Below, in pieces: positions 1-8,040 of a stretch of DNA of 64,000 bases. A program made the translations under genes and the position numbers. Each line of letters starts with the position of its first letter. Position 1 is the first letter of the stretch. The stretch is from Palsa-295 sp963785585 (lineage in GTDB: Bacteria > Acidobacteriota > Terriglobia > Acidiferrales > UBA7541). The stretch spans positions 310,001 to 374,000 of the forward strand of contig CAWAVW010000004.1 of assembly GCA_963785585.1 (NCBI GenBank), given 5' to 3'. The notes beneath the pieces are model-generated. The model was given only the letters and a program-made list of their open reading frames with translations, made no database searches and had not been told where the DNA came from.

Positions 1-339
1 GAAGCGCCTGCAGCGCCGTCTACAGTGCCAGACATTACTCCGCGCGAGTTGAAGGCGCGACTTGATCGCGGTGACGATCTTTTTATCCTGGATGTGCGCG
101 AACCGCACGAATACCAGATTTGCAACCTTGGCGGACACTTGATCCCGCTCGGCGATCTATCGAAGCGCGTAAGCGAACTCGATAGCTCGCGAGAGATTGT
201 GGCTCATTGCCGCAGCGGCAAGCGCTCGAGCGAAGCGGCGGAATTTTTGCGCGGCGCCGGCTTTCGCAAGGTCTTAAACCTGAAGGGTGGTATCCTTGCG
301 TGGTCGGATGAAGTGGACCCATCGGTCCCGAAATACTGA
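1..339 (+). CDS. Rhodanese-like domain, C-terminal part of a protein truncated by the window edge
   Basis: The reading frame is open from base 1, so this is the 3' end of a longer gene. The visible part begins with an Ala/Pro linker (EAPAAPST) and continues into one complete rhodanese fold. It has the DVREPHEY motif and a CRSGKRS active-site loop with its cysteine, so sulfur transfer is plausible. A linker followed by a rhodanese domain is the usual C-terminus of ThiF/MoeB-type adenylyltransferases (MoeZ-like), which charge sulfur-carrier proteins. The adenylyltransferase part is outside the window, so that identity is inferred. A GTG at 25 is an internal codon rather than a likely start. Confidence 0.8.
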   Translation, partial: EAPAAPSTVPDITPRELKARLDRGDDLFILDVREPHEYQICNLGGHLIPLGDLSKRVSELDSSREIVAHCRSGKRSSEAAEFLRGAGFRKVLNLKGGILAWSDEVDPSVPKY

Positions 340-427
340 TGCAATCTTCGTGCGGCGGGACTTCAAAACTCTCAGCGCGCGAATCACTGCAGCGAACTAA
401 ATCGAACAGTTTCGATCGGAGGATCGA

Positions 428-661
428 ATGGCAGATGTGAAGGTTACGGTTGTGAACAACGGTCCATTGTTGATCGATGGCGAAATCGAAATCGTGGATC
501 AGGAAGGCAAGGCGTACGGATTGGGCGGACGCACAAAAATAGGCTTATGCCGGTGCGGAGCTTCCGAGCGCAAGCCGTTCTGCGATGGATCACACAAGAA
601 GAGCACGTTTCAGAGCGTGGTCCAGGCTCACGAACTGCCTCCGCCGCCTGCGAAGAACTAG
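428..661 (+). CDS. CDGSH-type iron-sulfur protein
   Basis: This 77-residue cytosolic protein carries the full CDGSH signature, CRCGASERKPFCDGSH, with three Cys and one His that would bind a redox-active, pH-labile [2Fe-2S] cluster (mitoNEET family). There is a single motif and no transmembrane segment, as in small bacterial members. The ATG is preceded by a good ribosome-binding site (GGAGG, about 7 bases upstream). It lies 88 bases after the rhodanese gene and is followed by a strong terminator, so it ends a transcription unit. Its partner and exact role cannot be told from sequence. Confidence 0.92.
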   Translation: MADVKVTVVNNGPLLIDGEIEIVDQEGKAYGLGGRTKIGLCRCGASERKPFCDGSHKKSTFQSVVQAHELPPPPAKN

Positions 662-726
662 CCGTGTTGATAGGGAGAGGCATCCTCACGTTGTAACAGT
701 TTTACCCATAGAATTGCGATCTTGAT

Positions 727-757
727 AGCCCGGGTTGCCGCCGACCCGGGCTTTTTC
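727..757 (+). terminator. Rho-independent terminator after the CDGSH gene
   Basis: A perfect 9-bp stem (AGCCCGGGT / ACCCGGGCT) with an 8-base loop is followed by a T-rich tract. It separates the CDGSH gene from the diguanylate cyclase. Confidence 0.9.
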
Positions 758-826
758 TTTTTGCAAGCCTAACAATTAATTAGTCTTAAGTGGTACTAGA
801 ACCAATGATGCCGAACGGAATGCCGG

Positions 827-2176
827 TTGCTTCGGCCTTTGTGGGCAAGTAGGCCACTTGGGGGCTGTGTGGGTCGTACGGGGCAGGTTTGGGGTCATAT
901 TCAACGGTTCCGTCGCGTCTTGATTTGGGCGCTTGCGATTGGTGTGTATGTAGGCATCGTCTGGTTCCTTCGCAGTTCCGCATATATTGCAGATCCTATC
1001 CTCGATACCTACCTTCAGATGGCTGGAAGCCTGATCGCGTTCACGTTTGCAGCCAATGCGTTGGTAAGGTTCCGCGGAACGCACGACCGGATTTCGCTGA
1101 TTCTGGCGTTCGGATTTGTGCTGGCCGGATTGATTGAAGCGGGAACGAGCATCACGATCTCGCGGGGCGTACTGGTCGAAGCGAACTCGGGAAATCAGAT
1201 TTCGATGGGATGGCTGGCGGGGCGCACTCTGCTGGGGGTGTTGCTGCTGGCAGCTCTGGCGGTGGAACGGCGGATTCCGGTGGCGCGCGATCCGGCCAAG
1301 GAAATGGCCGGCGCGACGCTGATGGTGGGCGCTGCCGCCTACCTGACCAGCATTTTCTATTTCGTGCTTCCCCACGCGCCGAAAATTCACCCTGGCGCGT
1401 TCGTGCCGCGGGCGTGGGATTTGTTGCCGGCAGCGATTTACCTGGCGGCAGCAATCGGCTACTCGCGAAGACTGCCTCGACTGGGAGCGTATTTGGACCG
1501 CGCGCTGTACATCGCCGCGGCGATGAATTTCCTGTGCCACCTGACGATGAGCCAGTCACAGCATGTTCTGGATGCGGCATTCACGGCGGCGCATCTGCTG
1601 ATGGTGATGAGTTATGTGGTCGTGCTCGGCGGCACGCTTCTGGACAACGCGAAGCTGTTCGATGAAGTCAGCCAGCTTGCCGCGTCTGACTCGTTGACCG
1701 GGCTGGCAAACCACCGGCGCTTGATTGAGGTTCTCGAAAATGAGATCCAGCGTTCCGCCCGCACTGGACGGAGTTTTTCGATTCTGCTGTTCGATCTGGA
1801 CGGCCTGAAAAAAATTAACGACAAATTCGGGCACCTGGTGGGCAGCGCGGCCATCAAGCGCGTCGGCACGGTATTAAAAAGCAGAAGCCGCACCATCGAT
1901 ACTCCGGCGCGGTATGGCGGCGACGAGTTCGCACTGGTGCTGCCGGAATCCGGAGCGGAAGACGCGATGCAAGCCGCCACACGCATTTGCGAGCAGCTTG
2001 CGCAGGACGGTCAATCTCCGGCTTTGAGCGTCAGCGTAGGAGTGAGCGTTTATCCGAAAGATGGCGCATCGATTGAAAAGCTCCTGGGTGCGGCGGATCG
2101 CGCGTTGTACCGGATGAAAAACCGAGGACCGAAGCAGAAGAAATTCCGCTTCGGCCATGTGGCAGCTTGTTTATAA
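827..2176 (+). CDS. Membrane-bound diguanylate cyclase (GGDEF)
   Basis: This enzyme should make cyclic di-GMP from two GTP. The first ~280 residues form several hydrophobic helices, a membrane sensor region I cannot assign to a named family. The C-terminal ~165 residues are a GGDEF domain with SDSLTGLANHRR, LLFDLDGLKKIND and an intact RYGGDEF near residue 364. The product-inhibition site RxxD is present (RTID, five residues before GGDEF), so feedback inhibition is expected. There is no EAL or HD-GYP domain. The start is uncertain: TTG at 827 gives the longest product, and GTG at 869 is an alternative. A PilZ gene follows 17 bases downstream, so signal maker and receptor are probably co-transcribed. 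Confidence 0.92.
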   Translation: MLRPLWASRPLGGCVGRTGQVWGHIQRFRRVLIWALAIGVYVGIVWFLRSSAYIADPILDTYLQMAGSLIAFTFAANALVRFRGTHDRISLILAFGFVLAGLIEAGTSITISRGVLVEANSGNQISMGWLAGRTLLGVLLLAALAVERRIPVARDPAKEMAGATLMVGAAAYLTSIFYFVLPHAPKIHPGAFVPRAWDLLPAAIYLAAAIGYSRRLPRLGAYLDRALYIAAAMNFLCHLTMSQSQHVLDAAFTAAHLLMVMSYVVVLGGTLLDNAKLFDEVSQLAASDSLTGLANHRRLIEVLENEIQRSARTGRSFSILLFDLDGLKKINDKFGHLVGSAAIKRVGTVLKSRSRTIDTPARYGGDEFALVLPESGAEDAMQAATRICEQLAQDGQSPALSVSVGVSVYPKDGASIEKLLGAADRALYRMKNRGPKQKKFRFGHVAACL

Positions 2177-2193
2177 GAAAGGGGGCGTAGGCG

Positions 2194-2529
2194 ATGCGAT
2201 TTGGGATGGGGGTCCCAAGAGTATCCAAAGGGCCGCGGCGGGAAACGCGCGTTCCGATGGAGGTAGGCGTTCATATATCGGGGAATCCGGATTTGCCGGG
2301 GACGGAAACCACGTTCACGGAAAACGTAAGCGCCAAAGGCGCCCGGGTGCTGAGCATGCGGCGTTGGAAAACCGGCGACCAATTAACGATTGCGACTCTG
2401 ACGGGATCGTTTCGGTCGATCGCGCGCGTAGCGTACTGCCAGCTGGTTCCGTCGAACGGGTTTGCGGTGGGCCTCGAGTTTATCGAGGCCAGCGGACAAT
2501 GGGTCGTGGCAGATTCAATCGCCAGTTAA
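2194..2529 (+). CDS. PilZ-domain cyclic di-GMP receptor protein
   Basis: This 111-residue single-domain PilZ protein has both c-di-GMP-binding motifs: RRETR (RxxxR) near residue 15 and NVSAKG (the (D/N)xSxxG motif) near residue 44. It has no signal peptide or transmembrane helix, so it probably works as a cytosolic adaptor. The ATG at 2194 has a GGGGGC sequence a suitable distance upstream. It directly follows the diguanylate cyclase and a terminator closes the unit, suggesting a dedicated cyclase-receptor pair. Its output partner is unknown. Confidence 0.88.
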   Translation: MRFGMGVPRVSKGPRRETRVPMEVGVHISGNPDLPGTETTFTENVSAKGARVLSMRRWKTGDQLTIATLTGSFRSIARVAYCQLVPSNGFAVGLEFIEASGQWVVADSIAS

Positions 2530-2563
2530 GCGCTTTCAGTGAACGTAGGCGAAATGAAACTCA

Positions 2564-2593
2564 AACCACGAGGCGATTCCTCGTGGTTTTTTT
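2564..2593 (+). terminator. Rho-independent terminator after the cyclase/PilZ pair
   Basis: A perfect 10-bp stem (AACCACGAGG / CCTCGTGGTT) with a 5-base loop is followed by a run of T. It lies between this unit and the convergent DUF3467-like gene. Confidence 0.9.
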
Positions 2594-2606
2594 GCGTCCG
2601 GCGAAT

Positions 2607-2906
2607 TTACTGAACGAAACCAAAGTTGGTGTCGGGTCCAGGACCGGAACCCTCGGGTAGAGTTCCAAATTGCGATTCGAATCGCGCGATATTTTCCTGC
2701 AGAGCTTTCACCAGCCGCTTGGCGTGTGCCGGGCTGAGAATGATGCTCGATACGAGCTTCCCCTGGGGAACGCTCGGGAACAGGTACACGAAATTCAAAG
2801 TGAACTCGTCAGAGTTGTGATGAACAATGGCGAGGTTGGCGTACTGGCCAAGCAGTTCCTTCTCGTCGGCTTTTATCTGCACTTGTTGCTTCGGCGGTTC
2901 GGGCAT
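2607..2906 (-). CDS. DUF3467-like small protein
   Basis: This 99-residue soluble protein resembles the DUF3467 family: the YANLAIVHHNSDEFTLNFVYL stretch, then a segment allowing a helix with AHAKRLVKALQENI. The function of the family is unknown. The frame is open further upstream, but the ATG at 2906 is chosen because AGGAG stands 8 bases before it and the family-like sequence begins there. It faces the cyclase/PilZ unit and diverges from the cytochrome gene. Confidence 0.8.
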   Translation of the reverse strand: MPEPPKQQVQIKADEKELLGQYANLAIVHHNSDEFTLNFVYLFPSVPQGKLVSSIILSPAHAKRLVKALQENIARFESQFGTLPEGSGPGPDTNFGFVQ

Positions 2907-3081
2907 CGGATATCTCCTCGGTCGTAAGACTCCACTATAGCAAAGCTGCCGGAGCAGGCTTGCTCGACGAAGGCCCGAAGGCATGCAAACCCAGGAGGCG
3001 GGCCGTTGGGAAGACGCGCCACGCCGTGACAAAATAGAACATGCGGCTCGAAGCGACTGGCCGCTGAAGTGAATTCGTAAA

Positions 3082-3525
3082 ATGAGCACAGATCAAACTC
3101 CGACCGTGCGCGCCAAGCAAAGCAAGCTGGCCGTTTGGGTTCTCGCGCTATTTGTCGCCGTTGCGATCGGCGGCGCCGTGGTGTTATTCACGCTGAGCGG
3201 GTGGAGCGCGCCGGCACGCGCGCGAAACACGCCGAATCCCGTTCCTGCGACGCGCGAAGCGATTGGTTCGGGGATGAGCACGTACATGGAGCATTGCCAG
3301 AGCTGCCATGGACGCGCCGGCGACGGGAAAGGTGAACGCGCCGAAAAATTAAATGTCGCGCCTGCGGATTTGACGAACGGCGCGGCGATGGCAGAAGAGA
3401 CCGACGGAATTTTATTCTGGAAAATTTCGGAAGGGCACCGCCCGATGCCCGGCTACAAGAATAAACTGAGCGAAACGGAGCGCTGGGAATTGGTGGATTA
3501 CATCCGGACGCTGGAGAAAAAGTAG
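3082..3525 (+). CDS. Membrane-anchored monohaem cytochrome c
   Basis: This 147-residue protein has an N-terminal hydrophobic helix (residues ~17-42), which is either an anchor or an uncleaved signal, followed by one cytochrome c domain outside the membrane. Haem attachment is CQSCH, and the PMPGY segment supplies the likely Met axial ligand. The C-terminal helix (ERWELVDYIRTLEKK) is typical of class I cytochromes c. It would carry electrons in the periplasm. No oxidase or dehydrogenase partner is adjacent, and a bidirectional terminator follows. Confidence 0.9.
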   Translation: MSTDQTPTVRAKQSKLAVWVLALFVAVAIGGAVVLFTLSGWSAPARARNTPNPVPATREAIGSGMSTYMEHCQSCHGRAGDGKGERAEKLNVAPADLTNGAAMAEETDGILFWKISEGHRPMPGYKNKLSETERWELVDYIRTLEKK

Positions 3526-3570
3526 GGCCGGGAATTCGACGGTTTCGTAAAAAACGGCTTCGTAAAAGAA

Positions 3571-3602
3571 AGAGCCTCCCCATTTCCCGCGGGAGGCTCT
3601 TT
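3571..3602. terminator. Bidirectional terminator between cytochrome and peroxiredoxin genes
   Basis: A perfect 10-bp stem (AGAGCCTCCC / GGGAGGCTCT) with a 10-base loop has A-rich sequence on its left. On the minus strand it is therefore followed by a T-rich tract. Its position between two convergent genes fits use from both sides. Confidence 0.8.
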
Positions 3603-3628
3603 GCATCTCGTCACGAATCCCAGCTCGA

Positions 3629-4090
3629 TTATTGGATTTTCGCGAGCGCTTCGGAAACTTCCTTGAGATCAGGCACCGACGTGATTTCATAATTCTTGAA
3701 CCAGGCCAGCTTGCCGCTTCGGTCGATGATCGCGATGGCGCGGCTGGTGATGCCTTTTTCGGCCATGAATACTCCGAATTTGTCGCCGACGGCGCCGCGC
3801 GGTTGAAAGTCAGCCAGCAGCGGATACTGAATGCCCATTTTTTCGGCGTAGGCTTTGTGCGACCAGACGCTATCGACGCTCAGGCCAAGAACCTGGGCAT
3901 CGAGTTTTTCGAATGCCTTCATTTCGTTTACGAAGCACACATGCTCGTTGGTGCAGGTGGGGCTCCAGTCGAGCGGGTAAAACACGATGACGACGTTCTT
4001 TTTACCTTGATAGTCGGAGAGCTTCACGTCCTTCATCGACTGATCTTTAAGCGTAAAATCGGGAGCTGCGGCTCCAACGGATAGTGTCAT
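3629..4090 (-). CDS. Peroxiredoxin (AhpC/TSA family)
   Basis: This 153-residue cytosolic thioredoxin-fold peroxidase reduces hydrogen peroxide and organic hydroperoxides. It has the FYPLDWSPTC motif with the peroxidatic Cys46. A second cysteine, Cys52, lies six residues on. This spacing differs from the five of classical BCP/PrxQ, so whether it resolves the disulfide is unclear. The C-terminal part (GVFMAEKGITSRAIAIID) is typical. The ATG at 4090 is chosen because AGAGAGGAT precedes it and the fold begins there, although the frame stays open upstream. Confidence 0.92.
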   Translation of the reverse strand: MTLSVGAAAPDFTLKDQSMKDVKLSDYQGKKNVVIVFYPLDWSPTCTNEHVCFVNEMKAFEKLDAQVLGLSVDSVWSHKAYAEKMGIQYPLLADFQPRGAVGDKFGVFMAEKGITSRAIAIIDRSGKLAWFKNYEITSVPDLKEVSEALAKIQ

Positions 4091-4234
4091 TGGAAATCCT
4101 CTCTGTTCGCTTGCGCGAGAATATTGAAAATTGCGAGTGCGTCCTTTTGCAGACACCTGATGATAGCCGAAGCCTGGTCGGCGAACAATCCGGCGGTGAT
4201 AGGATACCGGCTGGTGGCGGAGAAATTCTGACCG

Positions 4235-4855
4235 ATGGCTCGAATTTCGTACGGCGAAGCGTATCCCGGCATTCAGATCCTGCCGAGAAGCCGCAACTGG
4301 TGGGCGAAGCTCAAGGGAACTGCGCCGGAGTGTATTCACATGGGGGAAGCGTGCGAATGGCTGGCGACGCTCGTGCCGGACGTGCTTTATTTGCGGGGCA
4401 AGAAAGCTCTGCGGCGCGAACCGGCCCGACCGGAACTGACCATGTGCCTCTCCTGCTTGTCGCAAACGGCGGGCGAGCAGATGGAGCAGTATGAGGGACG
4501 TGTGATCGCGTTTGAACCAGACCCCGAGCTGGTGACCCAGTATTTTTTTGTGGCGCCCAGGGATTTCGAAGGAGTAGGGTTGCGGCCAGAGGTAGGCGAG
4601 GCGATACTCCAGCGGCTTCGCGGCGATCTTGGGATTTGCGCGGATTGCGCTCGCGCGGCCACGTGGCTGTGGTTTTCGCGGAAGGATGTCGAGAGCCTAG
4701 ACGAGGTAGAAAACATAGCAACCAAGGCAGGCGAAGCGTTTTGCGCGCGGCACGGGGTTGGGAAACTCTTCGAAGCGTTTGATGAAATTCTGCAGGCGAA
4801 TTTGTTTTACATGAATTTACCGTACGACGAAGCGGGAGCGTACGTCTGGATCTGA
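4235..4855 (+). CDS. Hypothetical protein with two CxxC pairs
   Basis: I do not recognise this 206-residue soluble protein. It contains two CxxC-type pairs, CLSCL near residue 71 and CADCA near residue 136, which could form a zinc site, plus scattered extra Cys. There is no signal peptide or transmembrane helix. It lies 2 bases upstream of an 80-residue unknown gene and is very likely co-transcribed with it. It diverges from the peroxiredoxin gene across 144 bases. Confidence 0.72.
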   Translation: MARISYGEAYPGIQILPRSRNWWAKLKGTAPECIHMGEACEWLATLVPDVLYLRGKKALRREPARPELTMCLSCLSQTAGEQMEQYEGRVIAFEPDPELVTQYFFVAPRDFEGVGLRPEVGEAILQRLRGDLGICADCARAATWLWFSRKDVESLDEVENIATKAGEAFCARHGVGKLFEAFDEILQANLFYMNLPYDEAGAYVWI

Positions 4856-4857
4856 AC

Positions 4858-5100
4858 ATGGATATGAGAGATGTGGTGGCGAAATACAAGAGCGCGGCGG
4901 GCGGTTACGGGAAGCTGGTGCCGATGAGCGCATTGGGGATTTCACGCGAAGAGACGGAAAAAGTGTTTGACGCGCTCGACGAGGATTACCACATCAGCCG
5001 GTTCTTTCATTTCGCAAACGCGGCCGGGGCGAGCTATTCGATCAACGGATTTCCGCAGACGCACGTCTCGATTGATGCCGAGATCGAAGAGATTTTGTAG
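4858..5100 (+). CDS. Small hypothetical protein, coupled to the CxxC protein
   Basis: This 80-residue soluble protein has no family I recognise. It contains a helix-rich N-terminal half (ISREETEKVFDALDEDYHISRFF) that could be a small helical bundle or winged-helix-like fold. The C-terminus reads as a short strand and helix. It starts 2 bases after the stop of the preceding gene, so translation is probably coupled. The alternative ATG at 4864 would shorten it by two residues. Confidence 0.65.
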   Translation: MDMRDVVAKYKSAAGGYGKLVPMSALGISREETEKVFDALDEDYHISRFFHFANAAGASYSINGFPQTHVSIDAEIEEIL

Positions 5101-5125
5101 CCAGATTTCGATTTACCAGACCCTG

Positions 5126-5491
5126 CTAGAACACCGGCGGCAGCAGCAGATCCTGCGGGGATTTTGATTTTGCGAGCGATAGATACAGCTTGAGCCCGTC
5201 CGGATCGCTCTGCCGCCAATAAATGCAGTCGGCGAGTCCTGCTGCCTCAACCAACTTATCGACCATCTTAATTTCGCGCGCGGAAAGGCCCTTGGAGTGG
5301 AAGGGCATACGCACCAGTTTGAATTTCGCGGCGCGTGCTGCCAGGTCAGGGACCACTTCCGTTGCGGATGAGCCTGTTGCCACGGACGCCTGACTGTGAA
5401 CGTGAGCGCCCGAGCGGTTGGCATTAGCGGCGGCGGCGAGAACGGATAGAAAAACGACGGCAACGGCAGCGAGCCAGTTTTTGGTTTTCAT
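5126..5491 (-). CDS. Short secreted protein resembling the start of an M49-type peptidase
   Basis: This 121-residue product has a Sec signal peptide (cleavage predicted after ANA, residue ~24). Its mature part, VRMPFHSKGLSAREIKMVDKL then YWRQSDPDGLKLYLSLA, resembles the N-terminal region of bacterial dipeptidyl-peptidase III-like (M49) proteins of about 550 residues. The frame ends after PPVF and the neighbouring gene begins within 25 bases, so the zinc-binding HExxGH region is absent. It is either a decayed remnant or a small protein derived from that domain. The family resemblance is from memory. Confidence 0.5.
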   Translation of the reverse strand: MKTKNWLAAVAVVFLSVLAAAANANRSGAHVHSQASVATGSSATEVVPDLAARAAKFKLVRMPFHSKGLSAREIKMVDKLVEAAGLADCIYWRQSDPDGLKLYLSLAKSKSPQDLLLPPVF

Positions 5492-5617
5492 GACCGGAGA
5501 AGTCTATCGCTAGAGTTCCCCGGAAGGTTGCAACAAATTCGCAGTAATTCCATCGACTGTCGAGCGTCGCCGGCGCGGCAAAACCCGCTTGCGCCGCAGT
5601 GGTATACTCTCCCGCTC

Positions 5618-5884
5618 ATGTACGCGCGCAAACTGCAAGCGGAAGCGATCATCGGTTCAGAACGAAAGGCAGTCCCGTTAGACTGGTTGGACAGCTTTTG
5701 CATGCGGAATTTCACGGGATCGGGAGAGTTTGACGACACGCTCTCAACCGGCGAAGGAACACTGGAAGCGGGACTGACGATTGAGCCTGCGCGGCTGGCG
5801 GCGGCGATGAGCGAATGGTTCACCAAACGCGGGAAGGGCAACGGCCTGCCGGTGGAAATCGTGCTGCGCGAAAGGGCTACTTAA
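5618..5884 (+). CDS. Small hypothetical protein
   Basis: This 88-residue protein of unknown family is soluble, with an acidic middle and a basic end. The frame is open further upstream, but the ATG at 5618 is preferred because a TATACT hexamer (5603-5608) sits just before it and the upstream residues look non-coding. That would leave a very short leader. It lies between a divergent secreted gene and the esterase gene. Confidence 0.5.
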   Translation: MYARKLQAEAIIGSERKAVPLDWLDSFCMRNFTGSGEFDDTLSTGEGTLEAGLTIEPARLAAAMSEWFTKRGKGNGLPVEIVLRERAT

Positions 5885-5900
5885 ATTCGCGGAAGAACGG

Positions 5901-5967
5901 AAGAGCCGAACGGCTTCTGCGTATGTTGGGGCGTTTCAAAGTCCATCGGAGAAGGAGTTCGGCTCTT
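5901..5967 (+). other. Long inverted repeat / RNA hairpin upstream of the esterase gene
   Basis: AAGAGCCGAAC (5901-5911) pairs perfectly with GTTCGGCTCTT (5957-5967). Inside, CTTCT (5914-5918) pairs with AGAAG (5950-5954) across a 2x2 internal loop, leaving a loop of about 31 bases. No T-tract follows, so it is not a plain terminator. It occupies most of the otherwise empty stretch before the esterase gene and may be a leader structure. Confidence 0.5.
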
Positions 5968-6096
5968 CTCGATAGGTTTGACGTGGATTGTCTTTGCTGG
6001 TTAGCAGCGGTTTTGCGGCCGGGAAGAAGAACGCAATTGCCGAATTCGATTGGGGCGAGATACATTCTGTCCGGGCTGGTTCAACGGAGGAGCGGG

Positions 6097-7032
6097 ATGA
6101 GAAGGATCATTTTGCTTGCGGCGGTATTTTTTATAAGCGCGCCGGTGTTTGCGCAATCGCGCGCCACGGTGACGACCGTGGATTTCAAGAGCGAGCTGAT
6201 GCAGGCGAAAGCGCCGTTCAACGTAATTCTTCCCGCCGGTTATGACACGAGCTTGCGGCGCTATCCCGTTTTGCTGCTGCTCCACGGCCTGACAGGGCAT
6301 TACGACAATTGGATCACCGACACGAACCTGCTGCTGTATGCCAACAAGTACCCGTTGATCATTGTGATGCCGGAGGGCGGGAACGGATGGTACACAAACG
6401 GCGTGGCGCCCAATGCGAAATGGGAAGACCACATCATGAAAGAAGTTTTGCCGTACGTGAACGAACACTACCGCACCCTACGAGATCACGGCATGTGGGG
6501 AGTGGCCGGCCTTTCTATGGGCGGATACGGCGCCCTGAAGTTTGGATTGAAATATACCTATGATTTTTCGTTCGCTGCTTCGATGAGTGGCGCGCTTGAG
6601 GCGCCGAACTGGAAAGACGCGGACATGATCAAGTGGGAGGTGGTTCCGCTTTCGCTGCATGCGGCGTATGGGCCCGAAGGCGCGCCGGCGCATCAGGCGA
6701 ACAGTCTGGAGACGCTTCTGAACGACGCGAAAGAGCCTCTGCCGTTCATTTATCTGGATTGCGGAACGGAAGATGGCCTGCTTGGCGACAACCGCAAGTT
6801 CGCGGACCTACTGCAAAGCAAGAAAGTGGCGCACGAATATCGCGAACGGCCCGGAATCCACAACTGGCCGGAATGGGATCATCAAATTCAGGAAGTATTG
6901 CGTTTGCTGGCAGAGAAATGGCAACTGACGTGGTGCGATGATCCGCTTTGTGCGCCGCCCTCCGGCCGGATGGAGATGGCGCCACCGCCGATGCCGGGCG
7001 GAATGCCGATGCCGCCTCCCGCGAAGCCCTAA
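6097..7032 (+). CDS. Secreted esterase D / S-formylglutathione hydrolase-like alpha/beta hydrolase
   Basis: This 311-residue hydrolase belongs to the esterase-D-like family. It has a Sec signal peptide (MRRIILLAAVFFISAPVFAQ), so it acts outside the cytoplasm. The serine nucleophile is in GLSMGG, with LLLHGLTGHYDNW earlier (oxyanion region), a Dx acid near LDCGTEDGLL and a His in GIHNWPEWDH. The C-terminus is a short Pro/Met-rich tail after residue ~285. The ATG at 6097 follows GGAGGAG. The frame extends upstream without a plausible start. The substrate is unknown, probably an acyl or carbohydrate ester. Confidence 0.88.
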   Translation: MRRIILLAAVFFISAPVFAQSRATVTTVDFKSELMQAKAPFNVILPAGYDTSLRRYPVLLLLHGLTGHYDNWITDTNLLLYANKYPLIIVMPEGGNGWYTNGVAPNAKWEDHIMKEVLPYVNEHYRTLRDHGMWGVAGLSMGGYGALKFGLKYTYDFSFAASMSGALEAPNWKDADMIKWEVVPLSLHAAYGPEGAPAHQANSLETLLNDAKEPLPFIYLDCGTEDGLLGDNRKFADLLQSKKVAHEYRERPGIHNWPEWDHQIQEVLRLLAEKWQLTWCDDPLCAPPSGRMEMAPPPMPGGMPMPPPAKP

Positions 7033-7035
7033 CCG

Positions 7036-7929
7036 TTAGCTTTCCCGGGACGAACTGGAAAGTTGTGAATCGTCGAAAATCCTCCGCGTGAACGCGTCGA
7101 TGGCGGCCTTGATCTGGGGTATGGCTGCGTGCGTGGCACTCTCGCCGGCGGCGATGAGTTGCGGCGACTTCAGAAATTCATCCCACGAAACATGATGAAC
7201 GTCCGGTTCGATCAGAACGTCGCACGCCCGGCGCCACGGCTGCAGAGCGACGGACTGGATAATCGAGAACGAACGGCTAATCACTTCGATGGTGTTGCGA
7301 GGCTTCGAATCGAGAAGTCCCGGCTCCAGATGGACCGCAATTACCACTTCGGCGCCCAATGCTTTCGCTGCCGGCGCGGGAACTTGCTCGGTAAGAAATC
7401 CATCCACGAGAAAATGGTCGCGGTACTCGACGGGAAGAAACAGGCCGGGGTACGCGCAAGACGCTCGAAGCGGCGGCCCGATCTCTCCCTCGGTGAAGTG
7501 AATCGACTTTCCGGTGATCAGATCGGTTGCGACGATGGCCAGCGGCATCCGCATCTGCTCAAACCTCTTTACGGTGGTGAACCGATGAAGGAAGTCTTCC
7601 AGCCGCTCGTTGGACGCCATGCCCATCCGGGAGAGTGTCCAGCGGCCGAAATCGCGAAATTTCGTGAGGGTGGCCTGATGCGCCATATCGTCAAGCGACG
7701 TGCCGCTGGCGTACGCGGAAGCAATCAGGGCGCCGACGCTCGTGCCGGAAATGCAGTCGATCGGAATTTCTGCAGCTTCCAGGGCGCGGAGAACGCCCAC
7801 ATGAGCAATCCCACGAGCGAATCCGCCGCCCAGGGCCACTCCGATTCTGGGCCGCTGGCCCTCGGCCGCGTAAGCAAATGAACGGAGGCCGCGAACGGCC
7901 TTGTTAAACCATCGAGAGGTTGACCCCAT
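7036..7929 (-). CDS. Patatin-like phospholipase (RssA-like)
   Basis: This 297-residue patatin-family serine lipase has the glycine-rich oxyanion loop GVALGGGFARGIAHVGVL, the nucleophile motif GTSVG and the catalytic Asp in VDGFL, forming a Ser-Asp dyad. It has no signal peptide or transmembrane helix. Family members hydrolyse lipids or acyl-CoA. The 3' end meets the esterase gene 3 bases away, and its 5' end diverges from the fadN-like gene over 111 bases, which probably carries both promoters. Confidence 0.9.
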   Translation of the reverse strand: MGSTSRWFNKAVRGLRSFAYAAEGQRPRIGVALGGGFARGIAHVGVLRALEAAEIPIDCISGTSVGALIASAYASGTSLDDMAHQATLTKFRDFGRWTLSRMGMASNERLEDFLHRFTTVKRFEQMRMPLAIVATDLITGKSIHFTEGEIGPPLRASCAYPGLFLPVEYRDHFLVDGFLTEQVPAPAAKALGAEVVIAVHLEPGLLDSKPRNTIEVISRSFSIIQSVALQPWRRACDVLIEPDVHHVSWDEFLKSPQLIAAGESATHAAIPQIKAAIDAFTRRIFDDSQLSSSSRES

Positions 7930-7988
7930 CGCCTTGTCCCAAGTACTTCCCTAACTTTAACCCAGCTCCGGGAAAAGAGTCTTTCGGG

Positions 7989-8017
7989 TTGACCCACCAG
8001 TACCGCTTTTGTAACCT
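7989..8017 (+). promoter_or_regulatory. Candidate promoter of the fadN-like gene
   Basis: TTGACC and TAACCT are separated by 17 bases, 24 bases before the ATG at 8041. GAGG at about 8030 is a likely ribosome-binding site. The -10 match is weak. Confidence 0.35.
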
Positions 8018-8040
8018 CGATTGTCCCTCCGAGGTACTCC

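Noticed and set aside
776..1540. A long open frame on the minus strand across the diguanylate cyclase gene
   Set aside because: It lies antisense to a gene with clear GGDEF motifs, and its residues (very Arg/Gln/His-rich) look like a shadow of GC-rich coding DNA.
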